Shown one piece after another: positions 18,001 to 27,407 of a DNA stretch of 32,884 nt; positions within the stretch are counted from its first letter, which is position 1; every line of letters starts with the position of its first letter. Made by a program: the position numbers and the translations under genes. The stretch lies in assembly GCA_902778535.1 (NCBI GenBank), contig CACYYG010000030.1, forward strand, positions 1 to 32,884. The letters are read 5' to 3'. This DNA is from an uncultured Prevotellaceae bacterium. GTDB lineage: Bacteria; Bacteroidota; Bacteroidia; Bacteroidales; Bacteroidaceae. Under the pieces are notes generated by a model. It searched no databases. It was not told the DNA's origin and saw only the letters and a program-made list of their open reading frames with translations.

Positions 18001-21000
18001 CCATGTTCATCAGTCCCACCAGCCTGACAGGCAACAACATCGACTTCGAGGATGTCTCGTCGTTCCCCATGGAGGGCTACATTTATTATGCCGGCACCAA
18101 TATCCCCGCCGAGGGCATCCAGATTAGTGTCGACGGTATCACACAGTCGAACGAAGGTAAAGTGATAGCTACCGATGCCAATGGCCACTATCTGGTTTCA
18201 GTCCCCATTGGTGAACACTTCGTGGAGGCCTCGCTTGAAGGACACAAGATGGTTGACGGCGGACGATTCCCCGCTGGTGGCGGCTACTTTAACTTTGAGC
18301 GTGCCGTGACCTACAACTTTGCCGACTCTACACTGGTAAACCTTGTGGGCCGTGTGGGTGGCGGTGAGCGTAACGACACACTGGCGGTGGGCTTCGCAGC
18401 TTCGAATAACAACATCGGTATGGCCACCATCACGCTGAAGCTGAATAACGAATCGTTCTCCTTCAACTGTCAGGACGACCACATCACTTCTGCCAACACC
18501 AACCGCACCTGGGAGAGCGACACCACCAGCATTGCCAGCCGCAGCTGGACAGGAACGGGCTATGATGCGAAGTACATCTACATCCGTACCGACTCGCTCA
18601 CAGGTGAGTTCTCGGCCATGGTGCCACCCTTGAAATATATCACCAAGAGCATCACCATCGACAGCAACCCCGACATTGAGTTCCTTTCCCTGCCCGATCT
18701 GGACATGACCAGCCCTTCGCGTGAGTATAAGGACTCACTGATGGTGACCCTTCCTGGCGGAGACAGTAGGTGGGAATACTACAAATACAACACCAAGTTT
18801 GTCCGCACCCATTATGCGGCTCCTCAGGTGAAGGTTCAGGAGAAAAACAATGTCGAGGGAGCCTTCGGCTTCCATAGTTTGGTGGACTATGAAATATCTA
18901 ACAGTCTCCTGACGGAAACAGTTACCATCGACGACATCTGGAAGCAAGAGGCGGACGGCAGCATCAGCTACATGTTCGGCTATCCCCTTTACCAGAAGGG
19001 CGACTCTACGGTGTTCAACATCTCTGCTTACGAAACCTATGTCAACTATGATGGCAGCGACAGAGGAAAGATATTGACAGAAAACATCCCCCTGAGCAAT
19101 CAGCCCATTATCATCAAAAACGAAATGAGCGACAAGCAGTCGGTGGTCTATAAGCAAGTAGATCCTGACTCTGAGTATCAGCCAGGCGCTATCTATCAGC
19201 TGACTGACGACGAGGTGATGCTGGGAGCTGATGGTAAGGTGGAATATAGATGGGGCGTTGGACTGCCCAACATTGTCAGCCCCTATACGCGCCACTTTAC
19301 CGTCACGATGAATCGTAACAACCGTATCTATGTGCCTGCCGAATTCGATGCCGTGGTGCTGGGCGACCTGCCCGAGGGCAACAATTTTGTCAGCAAAGGA
19401 CCTGACCACATCCACTTTGTGCTGCGCGATCCGCCAGGTGCAAAATCAAGGACGACCCTGAAAACAGGTAATTATACAGTCAAGCAGAAAATCAGAGATG
19501 ATTCGGCTTATGGTGACGAGAAATTTGTTTTAGAACAAGTATGGGGCTTTGATGCCACTGTCGCTTCTGGGGCAGGGGTAATGATTATCTCTTCCAACAA
19601 AGCTGTTGCAGATACTCAGTTTGGTTTTCATGCACAATGGAATAAAGGCAACAGAGATGGCTATACCTACAATTCTTCCTTTACCGAGGTCATATCAACA
19701 GGCGGTGCCAATCCCTACGTGGGTAGTGCAGGCGATGTCTATGTTGGAGTAGCATCCAATCTCCTCTTTGGCAACACGCGTAATCTCTGCATCACTAAGA
19801 AACTGAAAGAAGGACCGTTGGTGCTTGACTTAGAGGATCGCATCTCGGTGGGCTCTGAACTGACCACAGCTTTCAAATACAGCCAGTATGAGCTGGAAAA
19901 TGTGATGATTCCCAAATGGAAAGACTTGCGTAACCGGTTCCTCACACAGGTGCCCGACTCAAGCTATGCCTATGCGTACGTGAACAATAGCGACAAATCG
20001 GTTTATCTCACTTGGCTGAACCCCGACGATCCCAATTACGGCATCTCTGGCTATCGCTATATTCATCCTGAAGACGAGTCGAAATTAGTCAATGAGGAAC
20101 AGGACAGCTTGATATGGTATAACAACCAGATTAACCAGTGGAGAGCAGTCATCGCTGAGAACGAGCATGACAAGCTCGAATCCATGAAAGCCAAGAAGAA
20201 GTATTTGAACTTCTCCATTGACGGCGGCAGTACTTACGATTACATCCAAAAGTACGATACGCTTGACATTAAGTATGAAAAATCGCATTTCACTAACTGG
20301 AAGACGGGAGGCATTGCTGCCGGACAGAGCGGATACAGATTTGCAAACACCTCAGTCATTGGGCTGCAAGTCGGTCTGACCACCGAACATGGCAGGCAAG
20401 TAACCGACAGTTATACACATAGCGATGGCGACATAACCGAATGGACCTATCACATTGAAGAAGGGAACCGAGATGCTGACCTCTCCATCAACAAATATGA
20501 ATCTGAGAAGTACGGCTACGGAGACTTCTTCAGCATCTACGGTGGCCAGACCTATAACCCCTATGAAGGACAAGAGGTCACACATGAGTACCTGCCGGGA
20601 ACGCCGCTGGGCAATGCCACCGTGCAGATGGAACAGCCTGACCTGCAAATCAGTTTAGGCGACGGTCCTCCGGGGAAGAACCTCACCGTGACCGACATCC
20701 CCTCAGGACAGACGGTCAGCCTTATCCTGACCTGCTCCAATCTGGGCACCGCCCAACAGGGGAAGGACTTCAGTTTCGATCTCCTCTATGCAGAGAAGTC
20801 CGATACCTTGGGCTTGCAGATTTTCATGGATGGCTACCCCATCAACGGACGATCTGTCTTCCTGCCACGAGGTGAGACCATCAAGAAGGTTATCACCATC
20901 AGCCAGACGGACGAGAGCATCTTGGACTATGAGGGCATCCAGCTGCTCTTCGCTTCGCAGTATCAGCCTATGAGAATCCACGACGAGGTGACGCTCAATG

Positions 21001-24000
21001 CCCACTTTATGCCGTCGTCGTCGCCCATCGACCTCGCCGTCGATGAGCCTGTGCTCAATCAGGAAGTGCTGGGTCGAAACAAGGGCAAGCTGCAGCTGAA
21101 GCTTGAAAACTTCAACCGGCAGTTCAAGAACCTGAGATACGTGGGTGTGCAGTACCGCTTTGCCGGTAACACGCAGTGGAACACCATCCACACCTACGTC
21201 ACCAATCCGAAAGACTCCATCAACAGCAGCTACACCGTCCTGCCCGATGCCGGTGCCATTCGCTACGACTTCGACATGTCGAACGACAACTTCTTCCCGC
21301 AAGGCACCTACACCTTCCGCGCCTTTACGACAACGCCCTACGGCTCTGATCCCAACGATGCCGCAACGGTGTATAGCGAGGAGGTGACGGTGGTGAAGGA
21401 CAACGTCAGCCCTCGGGCACTTACCACTCCGACACCGTCTGACGGCATCCTGAACTATGGCGAGGACATGAGCGTAGAGTTCAATGAGGATATCGTGCCA
21501 GGCTATGTGGGCGACAAAAATGTCATCGTCACGGCGAAGCTGAATCACCAGCCCATCAACCACGAGGTGAGCAAGCTGCTCTGGATAGAAGACCAGCGCA
21601 CGGTGAACCCCATCTTCCTCAATGGCGACTTCTCGATGGACTTCTGGATCAACTGGGAGGCGGAAGGTTCCATCCTGCAGTTAGGCAAGGGCGCTTCTCC
21701 CTTTATGCTGGCTATCGATGAAGGAGGCCACATTGTGGCTAACGTCGGCGGCACCACTTTTGTGAGCGACAAGACGATACCCAAGAAGACATGGACCTAT
21801 GTAGTGGTGAGCTATAAGTCGGCAGAAATGGCGTTCTCGGCGCTCGCTCAGTTTGACACCACGTCGCTCATGCTGTTTGAAGGTCAGACTGTGGAACCGG
21901 CGGCTACCCAGGCCATCACCTATACTGACGACAATCACCTCTATCTGGGTGATGCTTGGGCCTACATGCACGACCTGAGTCTATTTAACGTCTACCGTGA
22001 CGTTTATGATGCCGCCGCAACGAAATATGAGTCGAAGGACAACTATGTCTACGGACTGGTGAACTACTGGCCTATGAACGAGGGCCACGGCTCTGTTGCT
22101 GCCGACATGCGCCACACGCATGACTTCGAGGTGTTCGACTATTGGGAGATAGACAATTCGAACTACACCATATATATGCGTGACGAGCAGGGAGCAGAGG
22201 CAGACATCTCGAGAATCAACACCAGCCAAGGCGACAGCTACGCCATTGAGCTGTGGGTGGAAAATATGGATGAACACTCGGGTGAACAGACGGTATTCGA
22301 GACGGGCACCACGTTGAGCAATCGCCTGCGCCTCTACTTCGACAACGCACACAACCTGATGCTCAACTATGGTGAGAACACCAAGATGCTCTATACGCCC
22401 ACCACGATCCAAGACTACTGGGGATGGCACCACTTGGCACTGAACGTGCTGCGCGGACAGGCAGCCAGTTTCTACTACGATGGCCAGCGCGTGGCAGTCA
22501 TTGCCGAGGCTGACGTGCCACGCATGGAGGGCGCAACGATGAAGTTGGGAAAGAACTTTGACTGCATCGACGAGGTGCGCATCTGGAAGGCTGCGCTCAG
22601 CGAGAACCGACTGCTGTCGAACATGTATAACTGCATCGACACCGCCGACGTTTATTCACGCGGTCTCGTGGCTTACTATCCCTTCGAGAAGAAGAGGCCG
22701 GAAAGCGCCCTCACCAGCAAGTTGTTTACGTTGGAGAACATGGCGCCTATTGCCGCACCTAGCGACTCGCTGCCACAGTTGGTCATCCTCTCTCCCTATT
22801 CCAAGGAGACGCTCACCCCGCCGCTGAAGAACGCGCCTGATGAGACTCAGCTCATTGCCTCACCGGTGGCTTCGGAGCGCAAGGTGGTCATCAACCTGAC
22901 GGGTGCCGGCATCAGTCAGCGCGACATCGAAGGAACGACACTCAACATTACTTTAGCCGACATCCGAGACTTGCACGGCAATTCGTCTGATCCTATCAAG
23001 TGGACAGCCTATGTGCAGCAGAACACGCTGAAGTGGACGAAGGACTCGGTGAACATCGTCAAGCAGTACGGTGATGAATACACCTTCGACGTGAACATTG
23101 AGAACAAGGGCGGTACGATTGAGTACTATACCTTATACAATATGCCGCACTGGCTCTCGCTGGTCGACAGTGAGCAAAACGACGACATCGGTCCGCTGAA
23201 GACGAAGACGCTGCGCTTCCGGGTTGACCCGTTGGTAGCCGTAGGCAACTACGACGTCACCATCGGCATACAAGGCAACAAGGAAGTGCTGGAGCCGCTG
23301 CGCATCGTGATGAAGGTGCGCGGACAGAAGCCCGACTGGACCGTTGATCCGACAAAGTACGACCACCAGATGAGCATCGTGGGACAAGTGTATATCAACG
23401 GCATCCTCATGGAGAACGCAGAGAGCATGGTGGCTGCCTTCATAGGCAATGAATGCCGAGGTGTAGCATCGCCCAAGAAAGTGCGCGGCACCGCCTACGT
23501 TATGTTGAACATCTATGGCACCGATGTGAGTGTATTCGACCGGGGCAAGGACGTGAGCTTCCGCATCTGGGACGCCTCTAAGGGCGTGGCCTACACCGAC
23601 GCGCAGATAGCAATTGACGGAAAAGCCGTCAGCGTCACCTTCGAGCAGGACCAGATGATAGGCAACTTCGACCAGCCCGCCATCTTGACGAAGAGCAATA
23701 ATGTTGAGCAGCTGATACCTGTCCACATGAACTGGAACTGGATAGCCCTCGGTGTGGAGCCGAAATCTTCCTACCTCGACCATATCTTCAGTGGCCTGAC
23801 TGACTGGATACTGCTGATCAAAGACCGCGATACTTGGAGCGACTACAATGGCGCCCAGTGGAATGGAACGCTCGTGCCGAAAGTCAACGAGATGTATAAG
23901 CTGAAAGTGGATCCTCTCCCGCAAAGCGGCGAACTGCCCGCACAGATAGCTGTCTCAGGCACTAAGCTGGCAGAGAAAGAAATGCCCGTCACACTGAACA

Positions 24001-24728
24001 ACGGCTGGAACTGGATAGCCTACACACCGCTGACATCCATGACCATCGGCGAGGCACTGGCTGCCGCCAACCCGCAGAAGGGCGACATCGTAAAGTCGCA
24101 GACAGGCATGGCCATCTACGGCACCTACGGTTGGGAAGGCAGCCTGCTGGCCTTAGAGAGCGGACACGGCTACATGTATTACAGCACTAGCGGCACAGCG
24201 AAGTCGTTTGTCTATCCCGAAGCCTCGTCAGCAGCGGCCCGCATGGCAGCTCCGCGACGCGCTCAAGAACCTCTGCGCATCTTCACCCCCGTCAATAAAT
24301 ACCTCTATCCGAATAATATGACGATGGCCATCCAGCTGAAGGACGGCACTGCCGTGGTGGACACCGCCGAGGTGGCTGCCTTTGTGGGTGAGGAGTGCCG
24401 AGGAGCTTCTCGCGCCAGTAGCAACGGCCTCTACTACCTCGTCATCGCAGGAGAGGGAGCCGGACAGCCCATGCTACTGCGCACGTGCATCAACGGTGAG
24501 ATCATCGACATCGACGATACGCAGCAGTTTGTCAGCGACGACAACGTCGGTACGTCGTGGCAACCCTACGTCATCGACCTGCAGAAGCTACCCATCGGCA
24601 TCAGCGACATCCGCAATGATGCGACCGACGAAGACGACTGGCACACGCTTCAAGGCTTCAAGGTTGGCCGCAAGCCGACTTATCATGGCGTATATATCAA
24701 TGGTGGTAAAAAAGTATTCATTAAATAA
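15048..24728 (+). CDS. Giant multidomain T9SS cargo with LamG and Fn3-like modules
   Basis: A 3,226-aa secreted protein. It has a signal peptide (MKPIQLLRTLTVALAVLLTG, ending near TWA). Residues about 460-660 form two Fn3-like modules. About 670-1070 hold carboxypeptidase-regulatory-like folds (GISGHISYG-type start, DAEGDYLIRGIPF, DANGHYLVSVPIGEH) with a LamG-like domain inserted at about 714-905. Two more LamG-like domains lie at about 2190-2350 and 2385-2545 (each ends NYWPMNEG or AYYPFEKK, as the first ends YWPMDEG), between halves of an SbsA-Ig-like fold. About 2660-2765 is Ig- or BACON-like. Paired AAFIGNECRG / AAFVGEECRG modules lie near 2765-2865 and 3080-3160, and paired WNWIA segments near 2895 and 2985. 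It ends TLQGFKVGRK then GVYINGGKKVFIK, a type-A T9SS sorting tail. Residues 30-460 and 1100-2100 are not recognised. It is probably an adhesin or glycan-binding surface protein; no catalytic motif was seen. Confidence 0.85.
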   Translation: MKPIQLLRTLTVALAVLLTGTLPTWAWNYSETDQSDAGGGTYDFRYSQTDFTFGSTTVSYTNMMGFESVDGSFNATNADFDYEFKMRIIFQSLMQKGDNELKNVKVDGEVYAVMGDNRTVRLATYTKNSGVAKNMTYKFEAHGEAFFEMNSQLDNDGYMTVRFQPREGLLDDGLKAIYFKNRLVYKNAAVFDDYRYEKPLDTSSWKHVFPELEFSEWTPEGNIVFKASLNRNSRWDIRNYEIELPLYYSNYTTHWYSIKLKNPDNYTTVSTTSNALNMTWTYVTLLADWPCIYPFTSFYRAQTRCYFTLKDCIGYDMIYDAQLSPVNIIPYTRPETVTTEFDKWNQKVVVKWTKRNSVSYYDDEEYQNKTLDCKVDGRWYVIRYDKDADLDEGYHLVGSLKGNSSNLQLTDNDVDYDHNYVYRVVFLPDILEDTYADKLTQIPRRDGPHNSNDLYEESAIATMLDVPIRLSQDRTYESGIKLMWEYSVQKTGCEWRIDKRRLGETTWKTLTTLPVDKSNSVATYEDNGEEGESFSPCDFYVYRIRTMINDQEFFSDTLSANIPGSTYIKEVTATTGIHTSFVKVNWKVEQRGTDDTWFRVLRRPLGSKNDEDWVLLTKDIYGTDSEYEYTDERVMAGSYYEYTVQAYGLRCDEQVMQMTDQKTAPGFSSARGIISGHISYGTGTAVADVKVRLVKSSADESNDTPQYLSRFIDGEGVGLAWNANSEKISDALTGRHPHTLQLWVKPQSSDGAVLQSLLKLTNSLELALQSDDGINYQLYVNDVTNDVIPSSVVLSNLTLSADKFSHVAVVYDGKANWTFYVGNDTLRSETLKVQSGVWNALEGGPYTLSIGGSNHKIGTAFSGYVDDVRVWERALSRQEIEKNCTRILGGTEKGLILYWPMDEGIDVRDYMFDVACKDGIYQLNHALVGANALPSAVVPAQLKLYGETDAEGDYLIRGIPFHQGGTNYKVVPDLGVHQFSPNSRSMFISPTSLTGNNIDFEDVSSFPMEGYIYYAGTNIPAEGIQISVDGITQSNEGKVIATDANGHYLVSVPIGEHFVEASLEGHKMVDGGRFPAGGGYFNFERAVTYNFADSTLVNLVGRVGGGERNDTLAVGFAASNNNIGMATITLKLNNESFSFNCQDDHITSANTNRTWESDTTSIASRSWTGTGYDAKYIYIRTDSLTGEFSAMVPPLKYITKSITIDSNPDIEFLSLPDLDMTSPSREYKDSLMVTLPGGDSRWEYYKYNTKFVRTHYAAPQVKVQEKNNVEGAFGFHSLVDYEISNSLLTETVTIDDIWKQEADGSISYMFGYPLYQKGDSTVFNISAYETYVNYDGSDRGKILTENIPLSNQPIIIKNEMSDKQSVVYKQVDPDSEYQPGAIYQLTDDEVMLGADGKVEYRWGVGLPNIVSPYTRHFTVTMNRNNRIYVPAEFDAVVLGDLPEGNNFVSKGPDHIHFVLRDPPGAKSRTTLKTGNYTVKQKIRDDSAYGDEKFVLEQVWGFDATVASGAGVMIISSNKAVADTQFGFHAQWNKGNRDGYTYNSSFTEVISTGGANPYVGSAGDVYVGVASNLLFGNTRNLCITKKLKEGPLVLDLEDRISVGSELTTAFKYSQYELENVMIPKWKDLRNRFLTQVPDSSYAYAYVNNSDKSVYLTWLNPDDPNYGISGYRYIHPEDESKLVNEEQDSLIWYNNQINQWRAVIAENEHDKLESMKAKKKYLNFSIDGGSTYDYIQKYDTLDIKYEKSHFTNWKTGGIAAGQSGYRFANTSVIGLQVGLTTEHGRQVTDSYTHSDGDITEWTYHIEEGNRDADLSINKYESEKYGYGDFFSIYGGQTYNPYEGQEVTHEYLPGTPLGNATVQMEQPDLQISLGDGPPGKNLTVTDIPSGQTVSLILTCSNLGTAQQGKDFSFDLLYAEKSDTLGLQIFMDGYPINGRSVFLPRGETIKKVITISQTDESILDYEGIQLLFASQYQPMRIHDEVTLNAHFMPSSSPIDLAVDEPVLNQEVLGRNKGKLQLKLENFNRQFKNLRYVGVQYRFAGNTQWNTIHTYVTNPKDSINSSYTVLPDAGAIRYDFDMSNDNFFPQGTYTFRAFTTTPYGSDPNDAATVYSEEVTVVKDNVSPRALTTPTPSDGILNYGEDMSVEFNEDIVPGYVGDKNVIVTAKLNHQPINHEVSKLLWIEDQRTVNPIFLNGDFSMDFWINWEAEGSILQLGKGASPFMLAIDEGGHIVANVGGTTFVSDKTIPKKTWTYVVVSYKSAEMAFSALAQFDTTSLMLFEGQTVEPAATQAITYTDDNHLYLGDAWAYMHDLSLFNVYRDVYDAAATKYESKDNYVYGLVNYWPMNEGHGSVAADMRHTHDFEVFDYWEIDNSNYTIYMRDEQGAEADISRINTSQGDSYAIELWVENMDEHSGEQTVFETGTTLSNRLRLYFDNAHNLMLNYGENTKMLYTPTTIQDYWGWHHLALNVLRGQAASFYYDGQRVAVIAEADVPRMEGATMKLGKNFDCIDEVRIWKAALSENRLLSNMYNCIDTADVYSRGLVAYYPFEKKRPESALTSKLFTLENMAPIAAPSDSLPQLVILSPYSKETLTPPLKNAPDETQLIASPVASERKVVINLTGAGISQRDIEGTTLNITLADIRDLHGNSSDPIKWTAYVQQNTLKWTKDSVNIVKQYGDEYTFDVNIENKGGTIEYYTLYNMPHWLSLVDSEQNDDIGPLKTKTLRFRVDPLVAVGNYDVTIGIQGNKEVLEPLRIVMKVRGQKPDWTVDPTKYDHQMSIVGQVYINGILMENAESMVAAFIGNECRGVASPKKVRGTAYVMLNIYGTDVSVFDRGKDVSFRIWDASKGVAYTDAQIAIDGKAVSVTFEQDQMIGNFDQPAILTKSNNVEQLIPVHMNWNWIALGVEPKSSYLDHIFSGLTDWILLIKDRDTWSDYNGAQWNGTLVPKVNEMYKLKVDPLPQSGELPAQIAVSGTKLAEKEMPVTLNNGWNWIAYTPLTSMTIGEALAAANPQKGDIVKSQTGMAIYGTYGWEGSLLALESGHGYMYYSTSGTAKSFVYPEASSAAARMAAPRRAQEPLRIFTPVNKYLYPNNMTMAIQLKDGTAVVDTAEVAAFVGEECRGASRASSNGLYYLVIAGEGAGQPMLLRTCINGEIIDIDDTQQFVSDDNVGTSWQPYVIDLQKLPIGISDIRNDATDEDDWHTLQGFKVGRKPTYHGVYINGGKKVFIK

Positions 24729-24757
24729 GGAGAACACACCCAAAATATCACACAACA

Positions 24758-25213
24758 ATGCAAGAAAACACTCGTCAACGCTGCAAACAGAAGGAGCAGG
24801 AACTACTCAATAAGTATTTCGGCAATCTAGTTCAGGAGGCTGCCACAGAGCGCCCTGAGACCATCGGTGACTATACCCAAGACCTGCCGCTGAAGATAGA
24901 GGCCGAATACCGTGCCTATCTCGAAGAGCTGTGGCCGCTGGTGGCACCCGAGCCCTTGCGAGGCACACCGCTGGTACTGGAAGAGGAAAAACTGCGCAAA
25001 CTGATGACCGACGACGACCGCGAAGCCATAGACAACGCACACCGCGCCGCCACGCGCCGCACTCTGTGGGAACGTATTACCCAGTCGAACCATAAGGACG
25101 TGACCTACTACAAAGGACTTCTTCAGGAATATACCCGAGACTTGCTGATGGTGATGCGCGAGGACTTTCTCGAAGAGGTTGAGGGTCGAGCCATTGAAAA
25201 CAAATCCATCTGA
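24758..25213 (+). CDS. Hypothetical protein, 151 aa
   Basis: I do not recognise this protein. It is charged and predicted largely helical, rich in Glu, Arg and Lys, with no signal peptide, membrane segment or cysteine motif, so it is likely cytoplasmic. Notable stretches are MQENTRQRCKQKEQELLNKY at the start and YYKGLLQEYTRDLLMVMRED near the end. It starts 30 bp after the giant T9SS cargo gene, with AAGGAGA overlapping the upstream stop, and ends 71 bp before the subtilase gene on the same strand. That implies co-transcription with secreted-protein genes although the product itself looks intracellular. It could be a regulator or chaperone for the locus, but nothing in the sequence proves that. 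Confidence 0.7.
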   Translation: MQENTRQRCKQKEQELLNKYFGNLVQEAATERPETIGDYTQDLPLKIEAEYRAYLEELWPLVAPEPLRGTPLVLEEEKLRKLMTDDDREAIDNAHRAATRRTLWERITQSNHKDVTYYKGLLQEYTRDLLMVMREDFLEEVEGRAIENKSI

Positions 25214-25284
25214 ACGCGAACAAAACAGTTTGTTGACGGCAACAGCGTAGCCAAAACGACACAGCGCATTTAAAACTATGAACA

Positions 25285-27384
25285 ATGAATAGAAAAAGTA
25301 TTCTAACAGTTTTTGTTCTGATTCTGGCTTTCGTTATGTCCTCTGCAGCACAAACGAAAATCTCGCCTTCAGCACGGCTGTTGCTGAAGAAACAGGAGGT
25401 TGCAGCCCATGAAAGCATTGGGAAGCGGGCGAGTGCCGCAGAAGCTCCTCGAGTCCAGCTGGTGCTGACGGTCGATGCGAGAGGTGCCAGACAGACCTTT
25501 GTGCAGATGCGCCAGATGGGGGCAACGGTATTGTCGAAATTAGGGCGCCAGACTGTGGTAAGCATCCCCACCGATTGCGTGGACGACCTCGTTGCCCTCG
25601 AGGGTGTAACGCGCATCGATGCTCCGAGCCAAGGCAAATTGGCCACCGACTATTCCCGCATCGAGACCCGTGTCAGCGAAATCGACGGCACCACTGAAGG
25701 CAGTGACATTGCTTATACTGGCAAGGGCGTCACCATCTGCGTGGTTGACTTAGGCTTCGACTTCCAGCATCCCGCCTTTAAAGATGCCAATGGCAACAGC
25801 CGCCTGCGTTGCGTCTATTTGCCCTACGATGAAGGAGGGCGTCAATTTACCATCGAAGACCCTGAAGCTGGTACAATCACGTATCCTGGCTCCGTTTATG
25901 ACACGCCGGAGCTGATAGCCACGCTCACCACCGACTCAGAGGAAGACTATCACGGCACTCACACTGCCGGCATTGCCGCAGGCACGCGCTCACCGTTAGG
26001 ATTCGGCGGCATGGCTCCTGATGCCGACATCGTGTTGGTGTCGGCAAAGCCGTTGGATGGATGGGAAGCCAATGAAATTTGCTTGCAGTTTGCTGCGCAT
26101 TATGCCGACCAGATAGAGCAGCCCATGGTGGTCAGTTGCAGCATGAACAATCATTCGGGATTTCATGACGGCACAGGGACCATGCCTGAACTCATCAGCG
26201 AACTGTCGAACCATGCCATACCTGTATTCGCTGCGGGCAACGAGGGCAGTGAGGACGTTCACATCCACAAATTCTTCACTGAAACCGACAACTCGATAAA
26301 GGCTTTTCTGGCGCTTCCCAGGAGCGTTTTCGTCGAAAACGGTGACAGAATACGTGTCTGCACATCTGTGGTGACTGGAGCCTCGCGCAATGTGTTGAAC
26401 GAAACAGACGAGCTCAAGGCAGTCATCCGCCTGAATAAACCTGGCGTCGACGAGTTTGTCTGGAGATCTGACACTGTCAGCCTCGGCTTTAGTCAGGAAA
26501 ACGAATATTATATCGAGAGCGGAGACGACGTGGTGCTTTCCGATTACTTGACAGATGGTTTTGTGTATGTAAGTAGCTCCATCTCAAATGGCAAGCTTTT
26601 GTTCACAATCGCCATATACGGCAACCTGACCAGTAAATTGCGTCCAACCATCTCGTTAGATGCCACAGCCGGAATGGATATAGATATGTGGGAACAAACC
26701 TCAGGATTCTTCATGCCAATCACCCCTATGGAAGGATATACCTACGGTGACAGTGAAATGTCGGGAGGCGACTGGACCACCACCGAACACGTTATCAGCG
26801 TCGGTTCCTATGTTGCAAACAATGTCTTCCGAAACTATACGGGAAGCATCTTTGATGAAATGATAGAGACAGTTAACGACATCTCTGACTTCTCTAGTTA
26901 CGGTGCGTATGTGAACGGGGTGACGCAGCCCTTTGTGTGCGCGCCTGGCTCGAATGTGGTGTCGTCTTACAATCACTACGCTTGCGACAATGAGATTGCC
27001 GAATCCATGCAATGGCAGGGCTATCCCTACAGTTCCCTTAGCGGCACCTCGATGTCCTGCCCCCACGTGAGCGGCATCGTCGCGCTGTGGTTGCAGGCCA
27101 ATCCCAATTTAAACTTAGACGATGTGAAAGAGATTATTTCACATACCTCGCGCCATGATGAATACACGGCCGCCGCACCCATCAGATGGGGCGAAGGGAA
27201 AATCGATGCCGCTGCAGGTGTTGCCTATTTGCAAATGGGCACTGGTATCCAAGACTTTGCTGAACAAGGCCAGAAGTACAAGGGCATGTCAGGATGGTAC
27301 ACCATCGACGGACGCCCACTTAGCGGCAGGCCAACCGCAGCCGGGCTCTACATCCTTGGCCAACGTAAAATGATGATTCCATAA
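25285..27384 (+). CDS. Secreted S8 family subtilisin-like serine protease with T9SS-like tail
   Basis: A 699-aa secreted endoprotease. A signal peptide (MNRKSILTVFVLILAFVMSSAAQ) is followed by an inhibitor-I9-like propeptide at about residues 60-115. The catalytic triad is complete: Asp155 in VVDLGFDFQHP, His223 in YHGTHTAGIAAG and Ser589 in LSGTSMSCPHVSG. The oxyanion Asn319 lies in FAAGNEG. The Asp motif reads DLG rather than the usual DTG. About 270 residues separate Asn319 from Ser589, far more than in plain subtilisins, so a beta-rich domain is inserted at about 330-490. The C-terminus (WYTIDGRPLSGRP, then GLYILGQRKMMIP) has the spacing of a T9SS type-A sorting tail. It may process the neighbouring giant protein or digest external protein. 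The start is the ATG at 25285, where the signal peptide begins. Confidence 0.92.
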   Translation: MNRKSILTVFVLILAFVMSSAAQTKISPSARLLLKKQEVAAHESIGKRASAAEAPRVQLVLTVDARGARQTFVQMRQMGATVLSKLGRQTVVSIPTDCVDDLVALEGVTRIDAPSQGKLATDYSRIETRVSEIDGTTEGSDIAYTGKGVTICVVDLGFDFQHPAFKDANGNSRLRCVYLPYDEGGRQFTIEDPEAGTITYPGSVYDTPELIATLTTDSEEDYHGTHTAGIAAGTRSPLGFGGMAPDADIVLVSAKPLDGWEANEICLQFAAHYADQIEQPMVVSCSMNNHSGFHDGTGTMPELISELSNHAIPVFAAGNEGSEDVHIHKFFTETDNSIKAFLALPRSVFVENGDRIRVCTSVVTGASRNVLNETDELKAVIRLNKPGVDEFVWRSDTVSLGFSQENEYYIESGDDVVLSDYLTDGFVYVSSSISNGKLLFTIAIYGNLTSKLRPTISLDATAGMDIDMWEQTSGFFMPITPMEGYTYGDSEMSGGDWTTTEHVISVGSYVANNVFRNYTGSIFDEMIETVNDISDFSSYGAYVNGVTQPFVCAPGSNVVSSYNHYACDNEIAESMQWQGYPYSSLSGTSMSCPHVSGIVALWLQANPNLNLDDVKEIISHTSRHDEYTAAAPIRWGEGKIDAAAGVAYLQMGTGIQDFAEQGQKYKGMSGWYTIDGRPLSGRPTAAGLYILGQRKMMIP

Positions 27385-27407
27385 TTTTTTTTCATCAAGC
27401 ATCAGCA

